From Hymenopus coronatus (Eukaryota > Arthropoda > Insecta > Mantodea > Hymenopodidae): 64,000 nucleotides of DNA. This document shows positions 24,755 through 36,257 of this stretch, piece by piece (the stretch's first letter is position 1; each line of letters starts with the position of its first letter). The translations under genes and the position numbers were made by a program. A model generated the notes under the pieces. That model was not told the DNA's origin. It saw only the letters and a list, made by a program, of their open reading frames with translations, and did not search any database. The stretch spans positions 60,886,765 to 60,950,764 of the forward strand of contig CM060890.1 of assembly GCA_030762935.1 (NCBI GenBank). Reading direction: 5' to 3'.

Positions 24755-24900
24755 GTACAAATAAATGTTACTCGGAACCAACGGCTTTACTTTCCTTCCG
24801 AAGGAAGCCATGATAAGGATTGTTACGTCCGAAGAAAATGCACCACCTTCCGCAGGGCTTTAATCCGCAACCTTGGGTATCAGAGGCTAGCGTGGTAACC
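24755..24900 (-). repeat. SINE S2
   Basis: Minus-strand blocks TGGTTACCACGCTAGCCTC (A box), a degenerate B box (GGTTGCGGATTAAAGCCC), and ATGGCTTCCTTCGGAAGG then AAAGCCGTTGGTTCCG are diagnostic of S2, shared with 39.2, 50.6 and 51.9 kb. Confidence 0.7.
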
Positions 24901-24924
24901 AGTACTCATTAAAGAGTTTTCTAG

Positions 24925-25090
24925 ACAAAATTTATCGGAGTTTTCCCTTATCCTGATAAGTCGAAGGACTAATCCTCTTAAACTCTAGGAACTCCAGGAC
25001 CATTTGGGTACTACTCATTTAGTTCTATTCATTAGTTATCTATCATTTAGTTTGGTTAAAGGCGTTAATGTAAAAAAAAAAAAAAAAAAA
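24925..25090 (+). repeat. SINE S6 body, ending near an A run
   Basis: TTTTCCCTTATCCTGATAAG followed by TCGAAGGACTAATC matches the S6 body at 4.62 kb. A 19-nt poly(A) at 25072-25090 may be its tail. Confidence 0.5.
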
Positions 25091-25224
25091 GCATTGTATT
25101 CTCTATTTAACTACAGCCATTAAATCTAATCTTGAATCTAACAAGTACTTATGTACTTCATAACAATGAATAAGCTGCTCATTACCTATGTTACAAACTA
25201 AAAAAATCTACTGTATTCCACTCC

Positions 25225-25884
25225 CATAACCTTCTCTAGCTGTTCATATAAAACTATTCTTACAAAGGATTGTTATTTTATAAACATCATGCTAATGGAG
25301 ATAAATGTTTGCAGAATATGTCTTATTACTTGACTACTTAGAAGGAAAATAAGAAATTACATTAGGCTGAAGCTATAGTCAAATCTATTAAAAACTGGCC
25401 GCTATGGGAAACAATTAGGCTCGGTTTGCTATGCATGGTCCCGTTTGAAAAACGTTAGGTAATTTAAAATAGAAACTCATAACAAAGAATATCTTAAAAA
25501 CAGTCAACCCTACAAGGAAAACGTATATGACATAAATTGTGTGTTTTAACGATATTGTGTAGTAAGTTATTGTCTATTTCTTATGGTTTAACCGTTATCA
25601 AATTTTTGTAAATCTCATCTAGAATAAAGAGGTCTTCAGCGACTATTCCAATATGCATATTATTTGTGATTGTAAATCAAAATCGTTAGAGACATTTTTG
25701 ATAAAATCAGAACTTTAAAAATCGTTTATATAAAGAGTAATTTGTGGTGGGGGGATTTTCTGGAAAATCTTCGTGTCGCATCCTTGGAACATAATTGCCA
25801 AGTTTGGTATTATTTCGTTTTCGAGCTATCCTGACCACAGACACGCATACTCACACTGATCTTTTTTCTAAAATTTTGATATGG
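25225..25884 (-). repeat. REP, minus orientation, missing the left terminus
   Basis: It contains nearly the whole body, from the GCTAATGGAGATAAATG block to the ACAGACACGC tract and beyond. It is cut just before the left terminal block and joins the next REP copy head to tail. Confidence 0.75.
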
Positions 25885-26722
25885 TACGTTCACATAACTT
25901 TCTTTATATCTCTGTAACGTATTACTGTTAATAAGCAGGTTTTTACTTCATGCTATTCGAGATAAACATTAGCAGAAACGGTCTTATTACTTGATTTCTT
26001 ATAAGCAGAAGGGAAATAAAGGAACACACTAGGCTAAACCGTCATCAAAATGTTTTTAAATGTAGTTGCTATGGGACAGAAATCAGTTTCTTTGTGTGGC
26101 CAGATGTCGACGGGTTCCAGTATGAAAAACTTCAAAAGTATTTTAAAACTAAAACCAATAACAAAGAATATATCCTAAACGGTCAACTCCACGAGAACAG
26201 TGTATATGACATAAATTGCGTGTTTTAATGAGATCTGTGTAGTAAGTTTTTCTATCTCTTAAGGTTTACCAATTATGCAAAATTCAGAAAAAATTCATCC
26301 AGAATAATGAGTTCTTTAGAGGCTACTTCCAGAAAATTCAAAATATTTCATTTTATTTGTCATCTTAAATATAAGAGATTTTAACCAAACTCGTTAGAGC
26401 CATTTTTGACAAAATCAAAATTTTCGATATTTTTTCCATGTAAAGGGTAGTTGGGGGTGGGGGATTTTCTTGAAAATCTTCATGTCGCATCCTTGGAAGA
26501 TACTAAATTTAAATATCAAGTTTGGTGTTTAATGGAATTTTTCGTTGTTGAACTATGTCGTCCACAGACACACACACACACGAACATTTTTCCAAAAATG
26601 CTTTTTTTGGATTCAAGAGATCCCAAAATATGTATTTCCGGTGTAATCTTGGTGTCGAATTTTTGGGTGCAATATAATACCTTCCCTATATACTATGCAC
26701 ATAGTACGTGAAGAGAAAGTAA
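25885..26722 (-). repeat. REP, full-length minus copy
   Basis: It starts at CATAACTTTCTTTATATC (right end inverted) and finishes with the palindromic left terminus and GAGAAAGTAAAAATA. The AC position has expanded only to ACACACACACAC near 26568. Confidence 0.8.
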
Positions 26723-26729
26723 AAATATT

Positions 26730-27062
26730 TCTTTCGAACTCAGGGGATCTCAAAACATACATCCGATGAAATCTCGATATCGCATTTTTGGGTGGAATAC
26801 AATATCTATTCTCTAACTAGTTACTATGTAGATTGAATCTCCATAAGTGCTAAAGAAAGTAAAAAGCATGTCCTCTCTTTCAAAAGTACGTCCTGTCTTG
26901 AGAAAAAAACGAATTTCTCGATTTCTTTTTTTTTTAATCAAGGGGTCCCAAAATATGTATTTCCGAGAAATCTTGGTACAGAATTTTTAGGTTGAATAAA
27001 ATACATATTCTTTAACTACTATGTCCATTGAATCTCCATACGTGTTAGAGGAAGTAAAAAGT
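26730..27062 (-). repeat. Two extra REP left ends in tandem
   Basis: After the full copy ending at 26722, the terminal 100-130 bp recurs at about 26735-26862 and again at about 26930-27062. Each run starts with a T-rich or TTTCGAACTCAGGGG-type block and ends in an AAAGAAAGTAAAAAG or GAGGAAGTAAAAAG motif. A 60-70 bp non-REP spacer (CATGTCCTCTC...) separates them. Confidence 0.7.
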
Positions 27063-27064
27063 CT

Positions 27065-27880
27065 TGAGGAAAAGACAGCTTCCTCGATTTGATGGACGAT
27101 ACAGGGACACCCCTTGTATTACACAATCTACTTTTTCGCGCCTTACCCAGCATGCCCTTTGATGCAAACGCAGGATCGTTCAGATAGCAGGGTTTAAACC
27201 ATCATCAGAGATGGCTCTGCTAGCGCTGCTGATGAGGATGAGGAATGTATGCCGACAGCGGCAATGATGATTTTTCTTTATTTCTTTGCGTCTTACTGTG
27301 CGCTGCTCTGTAGTAAGAAGCGTGGAAGATGAAGGGGAAAGGATAGAGAAGACATCGTTTTCTTTGCCTAGCGCAAAGGGCTTTGCTCGGCTCTTATCAG
27401 AACGGAACATTCGGTGTGACGCGTCATTAGCCTGATGCTTGAGCTCGCACCCAGAAGAGTTTGCCGTGATCCTTAGAGGAGGCGCATTATGCAGGTTTTC
27501 ACTTGCCGGAACACACGCGCATGCACAAAGAGAGGATTACCTCTGCGGTCCTGGACACAAAGCCACACAGATAATAATATGTACCTACAGCCACGAGATC
27601 TTGGCATAAAAAGACCAGTAGATGTTATACTCTGCCCTCAATCAACGGATGGTTCCCATCCCTGGAGTAATCACATGCGGTAATTATCCTCTATATTACT
27701 TTCTCTTTTGTCAGGTTATACTTTATATACCTAATGCTAATACCTAATAATGCTAATAGTTTATTTTGAAGTTAACTTCGATTAGCATTTGCAATATCAG
27801 AGGATAAGTTGCAGAAAGCTGGGTTTAAATGAAGTTCTACAGCTAGACAATTTGAACCTTTATATATGTCTGGTATTTAG
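27065..27880. other. Less AT-rich unassigned segment
   Basis: From about 27.07 to 27.68 kb composition is close to balanced with several CpGs, then it returns to AT-rich. I find no convincing exon; the longest frames have no recognisable domain. It could be a conserved non-coding element or a decayed repeat. Confidence 0.4.
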
Positions 27881-27881
27881 A

Positions 27882-28195
27882 TAATGGCGGCGCCATGGAT
27901 GAGTGGTTAGACCGCTCGCCTCCCATCTAGGCGGCCCTAGTTCGATCCCAGGCGTCAGCATGTGAGACTCGGGGTGGACGAATTGCGTCTTGGCAGGTTT
28001 TCTCCGGGTCCATTGGTTTCCTCCAAATAATAATTGCTCAATTATCACCTTTCCAATCATCAATTTCGCTTACATTTTTTATCATCTACTTCCTCATGTT
28101 CATGCCTGACTATGGGGCCGTCCCCTCGTAACAGTTTCACTATTCTGTGACTTCGTGCCGTAGGCTCCCCGACAGGCACGGGGAGGGTAAGCGGA
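27882..28195 (+). repeat. SINE S1, longest copy
   Basis: A tRNA-Leu/Ser-like head (GCCATGGATGAGTGGTTAGA, A box) is followed by a B box TAGTTCGATCCC. The body with GGTTTTCTCCGGGTCC and GGTTTCCTCC and a further 150 nt end in a GC-rich stem-like block with GGCTCCCCGACAGGCACGGG. It has no 3' CCA-type stem, so it is a retroposon, not a tRNA gene. Confidence 0.8.
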
Positions 28196-28329
28196 AACGA
28201 TTTGAAATAATGATGCTACTGGAAGGTTTTACATGTGATGTCGCTATCTTACATTTGATTATTGAAAGACCAGCATATTTTATTACTGACGGACATCCTG
28301 CTTACTTAAAAGATTTAGTTTATTAGAAT

Positions 28330-29335
28330 AATTGCATTAGAAATCCAATATTAATATTTTTACAGATGGTTCAAATTCTCTAGAGAAGGAATGGTGGTTG
28401 AAGTCGGTTACATTTTTGTGGTCCTTGATGGCAGTGAAATTCATTCACAAATGGCCAAACTCTCTGCGGAGTGCTCAATAGTACAAGCAGGGTTCTTTGC
28501 TATTAAGAAAGCCGTCATTTGGTCCAAAGCTAAAAATTATGATTGTTGCATTTAGTGATTCACAAACTGCACTTACTGCTATAAACAATGAATACAATTT
28601 AAACACTTTGGTATTAGAAATTAGAGCTTACATAATATCATAGAGAAGCATATTTGTTTATCTTGGGTACGAGGACATATCGGCTCAGAAAGGAATGAAA
28701 GAGCTGATGAATTGGCAAAAAATGCTGCTACCTCTAATTTAAAGTTAGCTATAATTTATGTCCCATATCTTAAGTAACAATAAACTTAGGAATATATAAT
28801 ATCACGTTGGAATGAGTAAGGGATATCCAGCTCTAAAGGAACCACCACAAGATATATCTTTTTCCAGCAGTTGAATGTCATCTACACTGTAAACGTGTCC
28901 CACCGGACTTCATATTAACTTAACTTTTGTCAGGACAAGGTAAATTTGGTTTTTAGTTTGAAAAGTTTAAGATACAAAGATAAACGGATATCAATACATA
29001 TCTAAGTACCAACCAGCAAACTGTTGAACATCTATTATTTCACTGCTCAGTCCCAGAACATAAAATAAGAATATTCCATACATATTTAAATTATTTTAAT
29101 ATTATTTCTGACAAATCCCTTTATAAAATATTTAGAAAGAAATGCTGTCTTAGGGAATTCCAAAAGTTTTTATGTTCTATTTATAAAACGTTATAAAGCA
29201 TAAAGCTATGGTTAATTTACTTAATATTATTGTAAATTAATTTGCATAATAATTATAACTTTTGGGTGAAATAGGTTTTATGTTATTCAATATTCAATGT
29301 ATTCAATAAAAAAATATGATTTAACAGCATCAAAA
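28330..29335 (+). mobile_element. LINE 3' end with RNase H domain, broken
   Basis: Three successive frames encode an RNase H domain. The motifs are TDGSNS near 28364 (first Asp), KLSAECSIVQAGFFAIKKA near 28460 (Glu), SDSQTALTAINN near 28557 (Asp) and SWVRGHIGSERNERADELA near 28665 (His and last Asp). All four catalytic positions are legible across frameshifts and stops. About 300 nt later a TVEHLLFHCSVPEHK segment resembles the Cys/His knuckle that follows RNase H in I/R1-type LINEs. The element ends in an AAATAAATAAATAAAATC tail. The reverse transcriptase is missing, so this is a 5'-truncated dead copy. Confidence 0.75.
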
Positions 29336-29372
29336 ATAAATAAATAAAATCATAAAAATAATAATAACAAAG

Positions 29373-29505
29373 ACTAACTGTGCGGTCGAATGGTCTCACC
29401 TAGGTCCCACGTTTGACTCCCAGCTGGGTTGGAGCGTTTTTCTTTAACTAGAATCATTCCCTACAGAGTCTGAAAGTATAAGTGTGGGGGTGAATGATAT
29501 GACTA
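29373..29505 (+). repeat. SINE S3, next to the LINE tail
   Basis: The head TGCGGTCGAATGGTCTCACC, B box GTTTGACTCCCAGCTGGG and tail ACTAGAATCATTCCCTACA mark a divergent S3. It begins within about 20 nt of the LINE tail. Confidence 0.6.
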
Positions 29506-29509
29506 TACA

Positions 29510-30245
29510 AGTTAAAGAAAGCTATAAAAATTATAGAATATAAAATACAAAAGTAATAAGACTTCGGAGAAATACTCCAGTAAAAACAATTCTCAATAAT
29601 GACCGTATGACATAAGTAAATAGATTTAATTACTCTACAAAACCTTATGAGTATACAAATAATACGTTAATTGTCCAGTTTTAGAGCTGTAAAGTACAAT
29701 GTGAAGAACACCTTTTGAAATAATCAAAAGAGTCACTGTTTTAATTTTTACAAAGTCCAGCGATATCATCCGTACTCTATTGTTGAGAAACTTGGTCTTT
29801 AACTAAAAGGCAAAAGCAAAGGATGGAGGTAGAGTAAATGAGACTATTGAGATCTTTAGCTGGACATAAAATGTTACTCTATAAACTAATTCCGATAATC
29901 ATGTATAATTTTGAATTACAAGCATTGGAGAAAAAATGACAAATAAATGTTAGGATCGCATGACCATATAAACAGAATGGATCCCAGTATCATCAGTCCC
30001 CAATATAAGAAATACTAAAAGCTATAGATGCACCAAAGGGACATTGAAAGAGATTAAATACCAATTTCAAAAGAAATGCTCAGTTATGTGAAGACGAAAT
30101 AGGCCTTATGGTCTAAACCGTAATTTTTTATACCCGGCAGTTGTATTGAACTATACTTAAATACCAAAATCTCAGGTAATAAATTGATTGGGATGCCAAG
30201 AATGCCCGTACATCATTACATCATAATGGCGATGAAGACACTGTT
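29510..30245. other. Anonymous AT-rich intergenic DNA
   Basis: No gene or family repeat was recognised. Confidence 0.6.
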
Positions 30246-30249
30246 ATAC

Positions 30250-30400
30250 TGCCTCCGTGGTGTGTTGGTTAGGATGCTAGTTTCTAAATCCAGAAGTCAC
30301 GTGTTCGATTCCCGGTTGGGGTCTGTAAATGTTTTTTTGACCAGGATTATTCCCCAAATTTCCTAGTGTCTGGAGGAGTGAATTAGAGAATAATATTCGT
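30250..30400 (+). repeat. SINE S3, intact Pol III boxes
   Basis: GCCTCCGTGGTGTGTTGGTTA is followed by the B box GTGTTCGATTCCCGGTTGGG and the S3 tail CCAGGATTATTCCCC. Box spacing is tRNA-like. Confidence 0.75.
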
Positions 30401-30404
30401 GTCT

Positions 30405-31390
30405 ATTTAATGTTTAAAAAGAGATAGGTACCTAAATAAAACCAAAGATACACATAGTCAACGAGTGAAGAAAATTGCTATGAGCAATTGCTCCAAAGCA
30501 TGCGGCCTAAAAGCGAGCTATAAATGGAATAAAAATAAATGTTATAATTATACCAATTTTGTTGTAATCCTAAATATGTTACACATTTCAAATATGTCCT
30601 ACAGCACAATAACCTGGCGGAGGGTGACTGATTTTTTTCGGACGCAAACATTTTTAGCATGGTAAAAGAATCCCTTATCTTGAAAGAAGAAGCTTTCTGG
30701 ATCAAATTCCGCAATTTCGGATCCGCAAGTGTGATTTAGTTCTATAGTGCCATCTGTGGGCCATTCCTCGTCACCATAGCGCATAGTGGTGATCTCACGA
30801 ACTAGAAAATCATATCAAATCAAGGAAATATCGTGACGATGCCTACTCCACTTAGGAGCTACAGGATATTAACTACGGCACAATATCTTTCTACCTATAT
30901 TAAACAGTGATTAAAGCTGAATAAGAATATATCCTCTTCTTCTTTTACTTCAACTAGAAGACAACTTGTTCCGTCTTCAGTTAAGCATCATTCTATTTTA
31001 TTCTTGATCTTCCTATTCGACTGTCTCTTCTGAGTATTTCTTTTAATAAAATTGTTGATACTGTATCTTTTTTATTCTTTACCAGTGATGTTGATACCAT
31101 CGCTAACATTTTTATGAAGGATTTTTTTATATTAAATAGTTTTTATTCTTCGTATTGTTTCACTAATTTGCCTTATTCCGGTTAGTTTTACCTATATTAA
31201 GAGATTCATTTCTACTGTATGATATGTTGAAATCTAGGTAATTCAAGTTAAAGACCTGCTCTAATATTTCTTCATTTATAACCATCTTAAAATATTATAT
31301 GTCCTCCTAAAAGCCATTGATTCTATCTTGGCTGTTAAAACCTTTCAGTTATCAGTAAATATACATTTCACCAAAGACCACATTTCTACG
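30405..31390. other. Anonymous intergenic DNA
   Basis: No supported gene. The segment 30.59-30.83 kb is slightly less AT-rich; its overlapping frames on both strands show no domain. Confidence 0.55.
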
Positions 31391-31392
31391 AC

Positions 31393-31595
31393 AACTACAT
31401 GAGTGGTTAGACCACTCGCCACTCACCGAGTTCGATCCCAAGCGTCTACATGTTGGATTTGTGGGGAACAAAGCGGCGCAGGTGTGGGTTCCCTGTCATT
31501 GCATTCCACCGGTGCTCCATCTTCATTCCATGTATTATCAGTGTATTGCTTGAAGTGCCACAGTAGTACATAAAAACGAGTGTTAAACACTGTCG
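31393..31595 (+). repeat. SINE S1
   Basis: ATGAGTGGTTAGACCACTCG (A box) and GAGTTCGATCCCAAGCG (B box) precede the GAACAAAGCGGCGCAGG body and the CATTCCACCGGTGCTCC tail. A TCATTCCATGTATTATCAG block follows. This is a short S1 form with body and tail joined directly. Confidence 0.75.
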
Positions 31596-31604
31596 CCATC
31601 CCGA

Positions 31605-31715
31605 CTCAGATGGTAGTGTTTGTGGTCCTCATTTACGAGATCCAAGGTTCATTCCCTGACGACCTCCTACTCTGACTCAAAGACCTAAAAGGTTTTCGTG
31701 GTGTCTCTGGGTCGG
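31605..31715 (+). repeat. SINE S8, tRNA-like head
   Basis: CCGACTCAGATGGTAGTG and, about 40 nt on, AAGGTTCATTCCCTGACG resemble A and B boxes. It follows S1 by about 15 nt and may be a dimer partner. Confidence 0.45.
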
Positions 31716-31719
31716 TAGG

Positions 31720-32135
31720 CGAATAGTGAGCCAGTTGTCTTCTACCTCGATTTTCCTGTCGTCTGTATCCATCCCTTCTTTGACGTTTGTTTCAAATTTA
31801 AAAGCCAAGCGACGGTTTTCTGTCTGTTGCGGCTGGGCGGTGGTTGTATGCTATCTTGGCGTTATTAGGTCCTGCCTCAGGATGAACTCGAGCGGGAGCC
31901 ACTTCTGGGGACCCTCAGGGGTGTGGGTTTGTGAGTGTGCGACGGATCATGTTGGGTGCGTTCTGTCGTAAAAGTTAGTGACCCCCTCCACACTTACACC
32001 ACCCGGAACTGGTGGCTTGTCAGGTCTCTCCAAATCCTTTCTTCCAGATATCTTAATTGAAGCACTAAGAGCAGAGAGCCCACGTGCTGTACTCTGCCGC
32101 GGTTGCGAGGACACCTTTACCGTATGAATGCTATG
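31720..32135. other. GC-rich unassigned block
   Basis: Composition is clearly richer in G and C than its flanks from about 31.72 to 32.12 kb. Minus-strand frames contain RKDLERPDKPPVPGGVSVEG, which looks protein-like but matches no family I can name. Possibly a retroelement or cDNA remnant; no intact ORF. Confidence 0.35.
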
Positions 32136-32139
32136 AATA

Positions 32140-32585
32140 TTTTCATCTCCCATAAAATTGTATAAATATATAATTAAATGGAATAAACACATGTATCAGT
32201 TCATGGAAAAATCATCTTTATTTCACTTTCGTAAGTCATTACAAGAGCCCGAATTTTTATGCAATTTCAAATAAGAACATGTTGGTATAACAAATAATTT
32301 AAAATTGCATTAGAAATCCGTAGTTTAAATGAAACTTAATTTATTTCATTCATCGTCCAATCCCTGTACCACCACATTAATTGCTTTCAATGCTCCATAC
32401 TACTTCACAGTTAATTTTAATTGATATTCAGAAAACTTCACTTTCAGAGTTTTCATAGTCTGTTTTTATTTAATTATCCATTTATATAATCCCCTTTAAC
32501 TTCCATTGGTCATCGCGGATTTTGACTTCAGAAACAGCTGCTGGTGATCTTCTTACTGAACTATAGGGTTCTGAACTGTGGTTTC
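32140..32585. other. Anonymous AT-rich intergenic DNA
   Basis: No gene or family repeat was seen. Confidence 0.6.
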
Positions 32586-32589
32586 TTTA

Positions 32590-32735
32590 GTTTTATACTT
32601 TCACACATCCACTCATACATTCATACTTCAAGTCTCTTTGTGAAATAGAGTACCGATCCTATTAAAGGAAAATTCCCTGTCCCAGTTGGGAATCGCGAAC
32701 TCTGGGTTGAGAAACCAGACATTCCGCAGGGACAT
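32590..32735 (-). repeat. SINE S3, degenerate
   Basis: The minus strand reads CCCTGCGGAATGTCTGG as a damaged head, GAGTTCGCGATTCCCAACTGG as B box, GGGAATTTTCC as body, and ends with the ACTCATACATTCATAC-type tail inverted. Confidence 0.55.
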
Positions 32736-32855
32736 TCTCTTTCATAGTATTTTGAAAACATTTTGTTTTAGAGCTTTCATAAACATAACTGAAGAATTTA
32801 GTGAGTAGTAAATGCAGGTATTGTTATCTGCCACAATAATACACGTCTTCATGTA

Positions 32856-33235
32856 TTGGAATAATTGTTGTTTTCATACAAGCCGTGTATAGGACAGCAG
32901 TTGGATAGGTAGAGTCAGACTGAAAAATTCAATGCCATAGCCGGTTGCTCTGCCACTGAGCTACCATGGCAACATGCCGGCATAGCACTGAATTTCTCAA
33001 CTGACTCGTATGTTTCCCGGTAAACCACAGCAAATTATTTTTAGATGACAACCCCAATGGCGACTTACAATGTTGCAAGTACTTTAGGCCCAGGATTCAT
33101 AGTATAGCCAACTATTATAGTCAATTGGTTTTGGAATAATTGTTTTTTCACACAAACCGTGTTTAGGACAGGAGTTGGATAGGTGGAGTCAGACTGAAAA
33201 ATTCAATACCATAGCCGGGATTTGAACCACGGATA
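32856..33235 (-). repeat. SINE S7, two copies in the same orientation
   Basis: A block of about 88 bp recurs at 32857-32944 and 33131-33219 with few differences. In minus orientation the block follows either a B-box-like GGTTCAAATCCCGGC (second copy) or a tRNA-like GGTAGCTCAGTGGCAGAGCAA (first copy), so each copy keeps a different part of the head. Confidence 0.6.
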
Positions 33236-33321
33236 TTTTCCATTTACATATGTTTACATACAAAAGAATGTAATAATTTGTATATAAACCTGGGCTCTAT
33301 TCATTGTCTTAATAAGATCTT

Positions 33322-34377
33322 TCTTTTTTTCTCTATATAGTACATGCTACATAGGTAGAGAAGGTATTGCATTCCACCCAGAAATTCGCTTCCGAGATTT
33401 CACCTGAAATACACGTTTTATGGTCATCTGAGACCAAAAATAGCATTCCTAATTTCTCTGGCACGTACACACATAGTACACAAAAATTTGATGTCGAGAT
33501 TTCCCCGAAAATATGCGTTTTGAGGTCCCCTAAGTCAAAAAGAACATTAAAAGGTTCGTGTGTGCGACTGTGGAACACGTAGCTTGTAAAAAAAAACACC
33601 GTTAAGTACCAGACATAGTATTTATATTTAGGATGCAACACAAAAGGATTTTCAAAAATATTTCCCCTCCCCACAAACAACCCTTTACATGGAAGATGAT
33701 ATTGAAAGTATTGTTTTTTATCAAATATAGCTCTAAACTTTTGATTTAAATACCATGTATTAAATATATTACATTCAATTCTTTCTGGATCATTCTTATC
33801 TGATATTTCGTAGCCGGAATATATTGCCATAACGCAGTGTATTTCATATTTAATACAGTATAAAATAAAAATATATAACTCTGAAATATACCTTTTCTTG
33901 TACAACAAATAAAGTGTGTGTTTTGATTTTTCTGGGAATAGCTACTAAAGACCTCTTTATTCTAGATGAGTTTTGTAGAGTTTTACATAGCGGTTAAACC
34001 GTAACAGATTGACAAAAACTTTCTCCTAAAAATGCAAATCTCGTTAAAACACACAATTTATGTCATACGCGGTTTTCTTGTTGAGTTAACCGTTTTGGAA
34101 ATATGCTTTATTATTGGTTTCAATTTTTAAACTACCTAAACTTTCTCAAACCATGGAAAGCGAACCGAACTTCAATTGTTTCACATAGGGACCAGCTTTT
34201 AAAAGCGTTTTAGTCTAATGTATTCCCTTACTTACCTTCTGCTTTCAAAGAATCAAGTAACAATTCTGCTAATGTTTATCTCGATTAGCATGATGTAGTT
34301 AAAAGAAAAATATTTTGTTGGAATACTTCGTTTATGGAACAGCTGGAGAAACTTATGTGAATGAAACACATAAGATT
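33322..34377 (+). repeat. REP, plus copy with doubled left end and an insertion
   Basis: Two successive left termini occur (about 33335-33450 and about 33460-33560). The REP sequence then continues to ACACATAAGATTTTTA. A non-REP insertion of about 130 bp occupies roughly 33780-33905. An ORF of 191 codons on the other strand crosses both junctions and is not a gene. Confidence 0.8.
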
Positions 34378-34656
34378 TTTAGCAAAAGGTTTGTGCATGT
34401 CCGTATGTCTTGAACAGAACTCAAAACGAAATGTCGGCAAAATACCAAACTTGGTATTTAAGTATCATCTAAGTATACGACACAAAATCCCCTATTCCAA
34501 ACTATCCCTTACGTCAAAAAATTTCGAAAATTTGGATTTTCTCAAAACTATCTCTAATTTATTCGATTAAAATACCGTATATTAAAGATATCTGTATGAC
34601 AAATAAAATGCATATCTTGAATTTTCTGGGCGTAGCCTCTGAGGACCTCCTAGTTT

Positions 34657-35866
34657 GGGTGCGGTACCGAAGCCTCCCGCAGTCAGGAAAATAGCCCCAA
34701 TGCCTCCCGGACCCTCGAAGGTCCCTAATTACATAGCCCCAAGCCTCCCCAAAGCGGTTAGTCTCCAGGTTGAAACAGGTAACAGTTGCAGTTTGGTGTT
34801 TATAATATTTGATGAAGCATTACATACTTCTAGTGGAAGATGTTACATTTTTTGCATTATGATTAACAACAAAGAAACATGGCTCTGGTACCAAAAGAAA
34901 CTGAACCTCTAATGCTTAAATGAGAATTAGTGGTTGTTCCAGTTCGTTTAACATTACGCAGAATGCACCACGAGGAGGCGAACTGGTTCGCACCCCTAAA
35001 GATTCCACATTTATCAGCTTCTTCATTATTTCTTTATTTTCTGTAATTTACTCACAATGGATCCGTATTTAGATCCTTAATTATTTTGTCATTCTAAACC
35101 TATATCATACAGTAATATATCTTATTTTCGTCTTCAAAATAAGCGGTAGTTTTTCCTTTTAGATCTTATTTCCATGGATTTCCAGGTTTGGTTCTATATG
35201 ACATCGATTTCACGTATTCCGTTCTTGAAATTTTCTGTTTTCTGCATCATGGGTTGCAAGTGTGCATAAGACCTTTCCTTTTTTTTTTATTTGTTGATGA
35301 AATAATCGCAATTTTAGTTACCAACTGAATTTGCATCAGTACTTCAAGAAATCTATACTGATCTGGGCTACAGGAATAAAACTGATTGCTGTATTTATTG
35401 TGGAAACTTTCGCAAACATTGGTAGTTTTCGGTCTATGGCAACTTAGTTCTGCCCACATGGAAGGAGGAAAGAGTGCATTTTCGTGGATGTAAGTTTCCA
35501 CTAAATAGTCGCAAAACATGTGCAGTTTTTCCGAGACAGGCATCACTGCCATGAAGTCTTCAGCAAAACAGTCACCAACCATAACTTTGGCAACTTTTAA
35601 CATTGCACGTCCATCGCGCTACCCCACTTTTTAAACACTTCTGGAATCCGAAAGTGTAACCGTTCCGAAGTAGACTTTTCCTTCCTGTCCTACTCGCCGT
35701 AATGTCAGTCTCGTCGGAAAACACACTGTGGTACACTGAAAGAAATCAAGGAAAAAATTAGGCATATCCTTTCCACCCCACCTGCTGGCTAATTACACCG
35801 CGGGAAGCTTGGGGGCTGTTACCTGCTAAGCTTACCTGGGTACGGGAGGCTTTGGTCCTGTGCCCC
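34657..35866 (-). mobile_element. MULE-like DNA transposon inserted in REP
   Basis: The ends are inverted: GGGTGCGGTACCGAAGCC at the left and, on the other strand at the right, GGGGCACAGGACCAAAGCC, both followed by TCCCGYA. About 1.2 kb in length, with a transposase remnant on the minus strand. The flanks TAGTTT / TAATTT are compatible with an imperfect target duplication. The left interior carries degenerate tandem CCxCAAGCCTCCC-like motifs. Confidence 0.7.
35247..35700 (-). pseudogene. MULE transposase C-terminal fragment
   Basis: The minus strand encodes about 118 open codons. VGDCFAEDFM, FCDYLVETYI, MWAELSCHRPKTTNVCESFH and a basic end fit the C-terminal part of animal MULE-type transposases, where W-x-(n)-TTN-x-x-E-x-F-H is characteristic. 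The catalytic DDE core and zinc finger are missing. A stop and weaker similarity lie upstream to about 35700. Recognition is from memory of the family, with no search. Confidence 0.65.
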
Positions 35867-36257
35867 TTAATTTTAAATGAAATTAATTTGCACGACTGGT
35901 AAATCTTAAGAGATAGATAAAAAGTGACTATATAACACAATCTAGTTTTCGTTAAAATTCACAATTTATATCATAATACGGTTTTCCGTGGTGTTGATCC
36001 TTCTTTAGTCATTCCTTGTTATTTGTTGCAGTTTCAGAATACGTAAACTTTTCTCATACGGGAATTTATCAACTCCTGGCAATGCAAAGAAACTGATTTC
36101 AACCGCATAACAATCAAATTTTAATAGATTCGATTATTGTTTAATGAAGTGTATTCCCTTATTTTCCTAGTAACAAAGTAAGAAAGTATTAAGACCATTT
36201 CTTCCAATGTATATCTCGATTAGCATGAAGTAGATAGAAGAATAAGCGCTTTAACAA

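Noticed and set aside
27882..27965. Possible tRNA-Leu or tRNA-Ser gene
   Set aside because: A and B boxes are present but no acceptor stem pairs, and the same head recurs with a shared non-tRNA body elsewhere; it is a SINE.
33333..33908. A 191-codon open frame on the minus strand
   Set aside because: It crosses the two left ends and body of a REP copy and the border of an inserted segment. Similar frames recur in other REP copies with stops, so it is an accidental ORF in repeat sequence.
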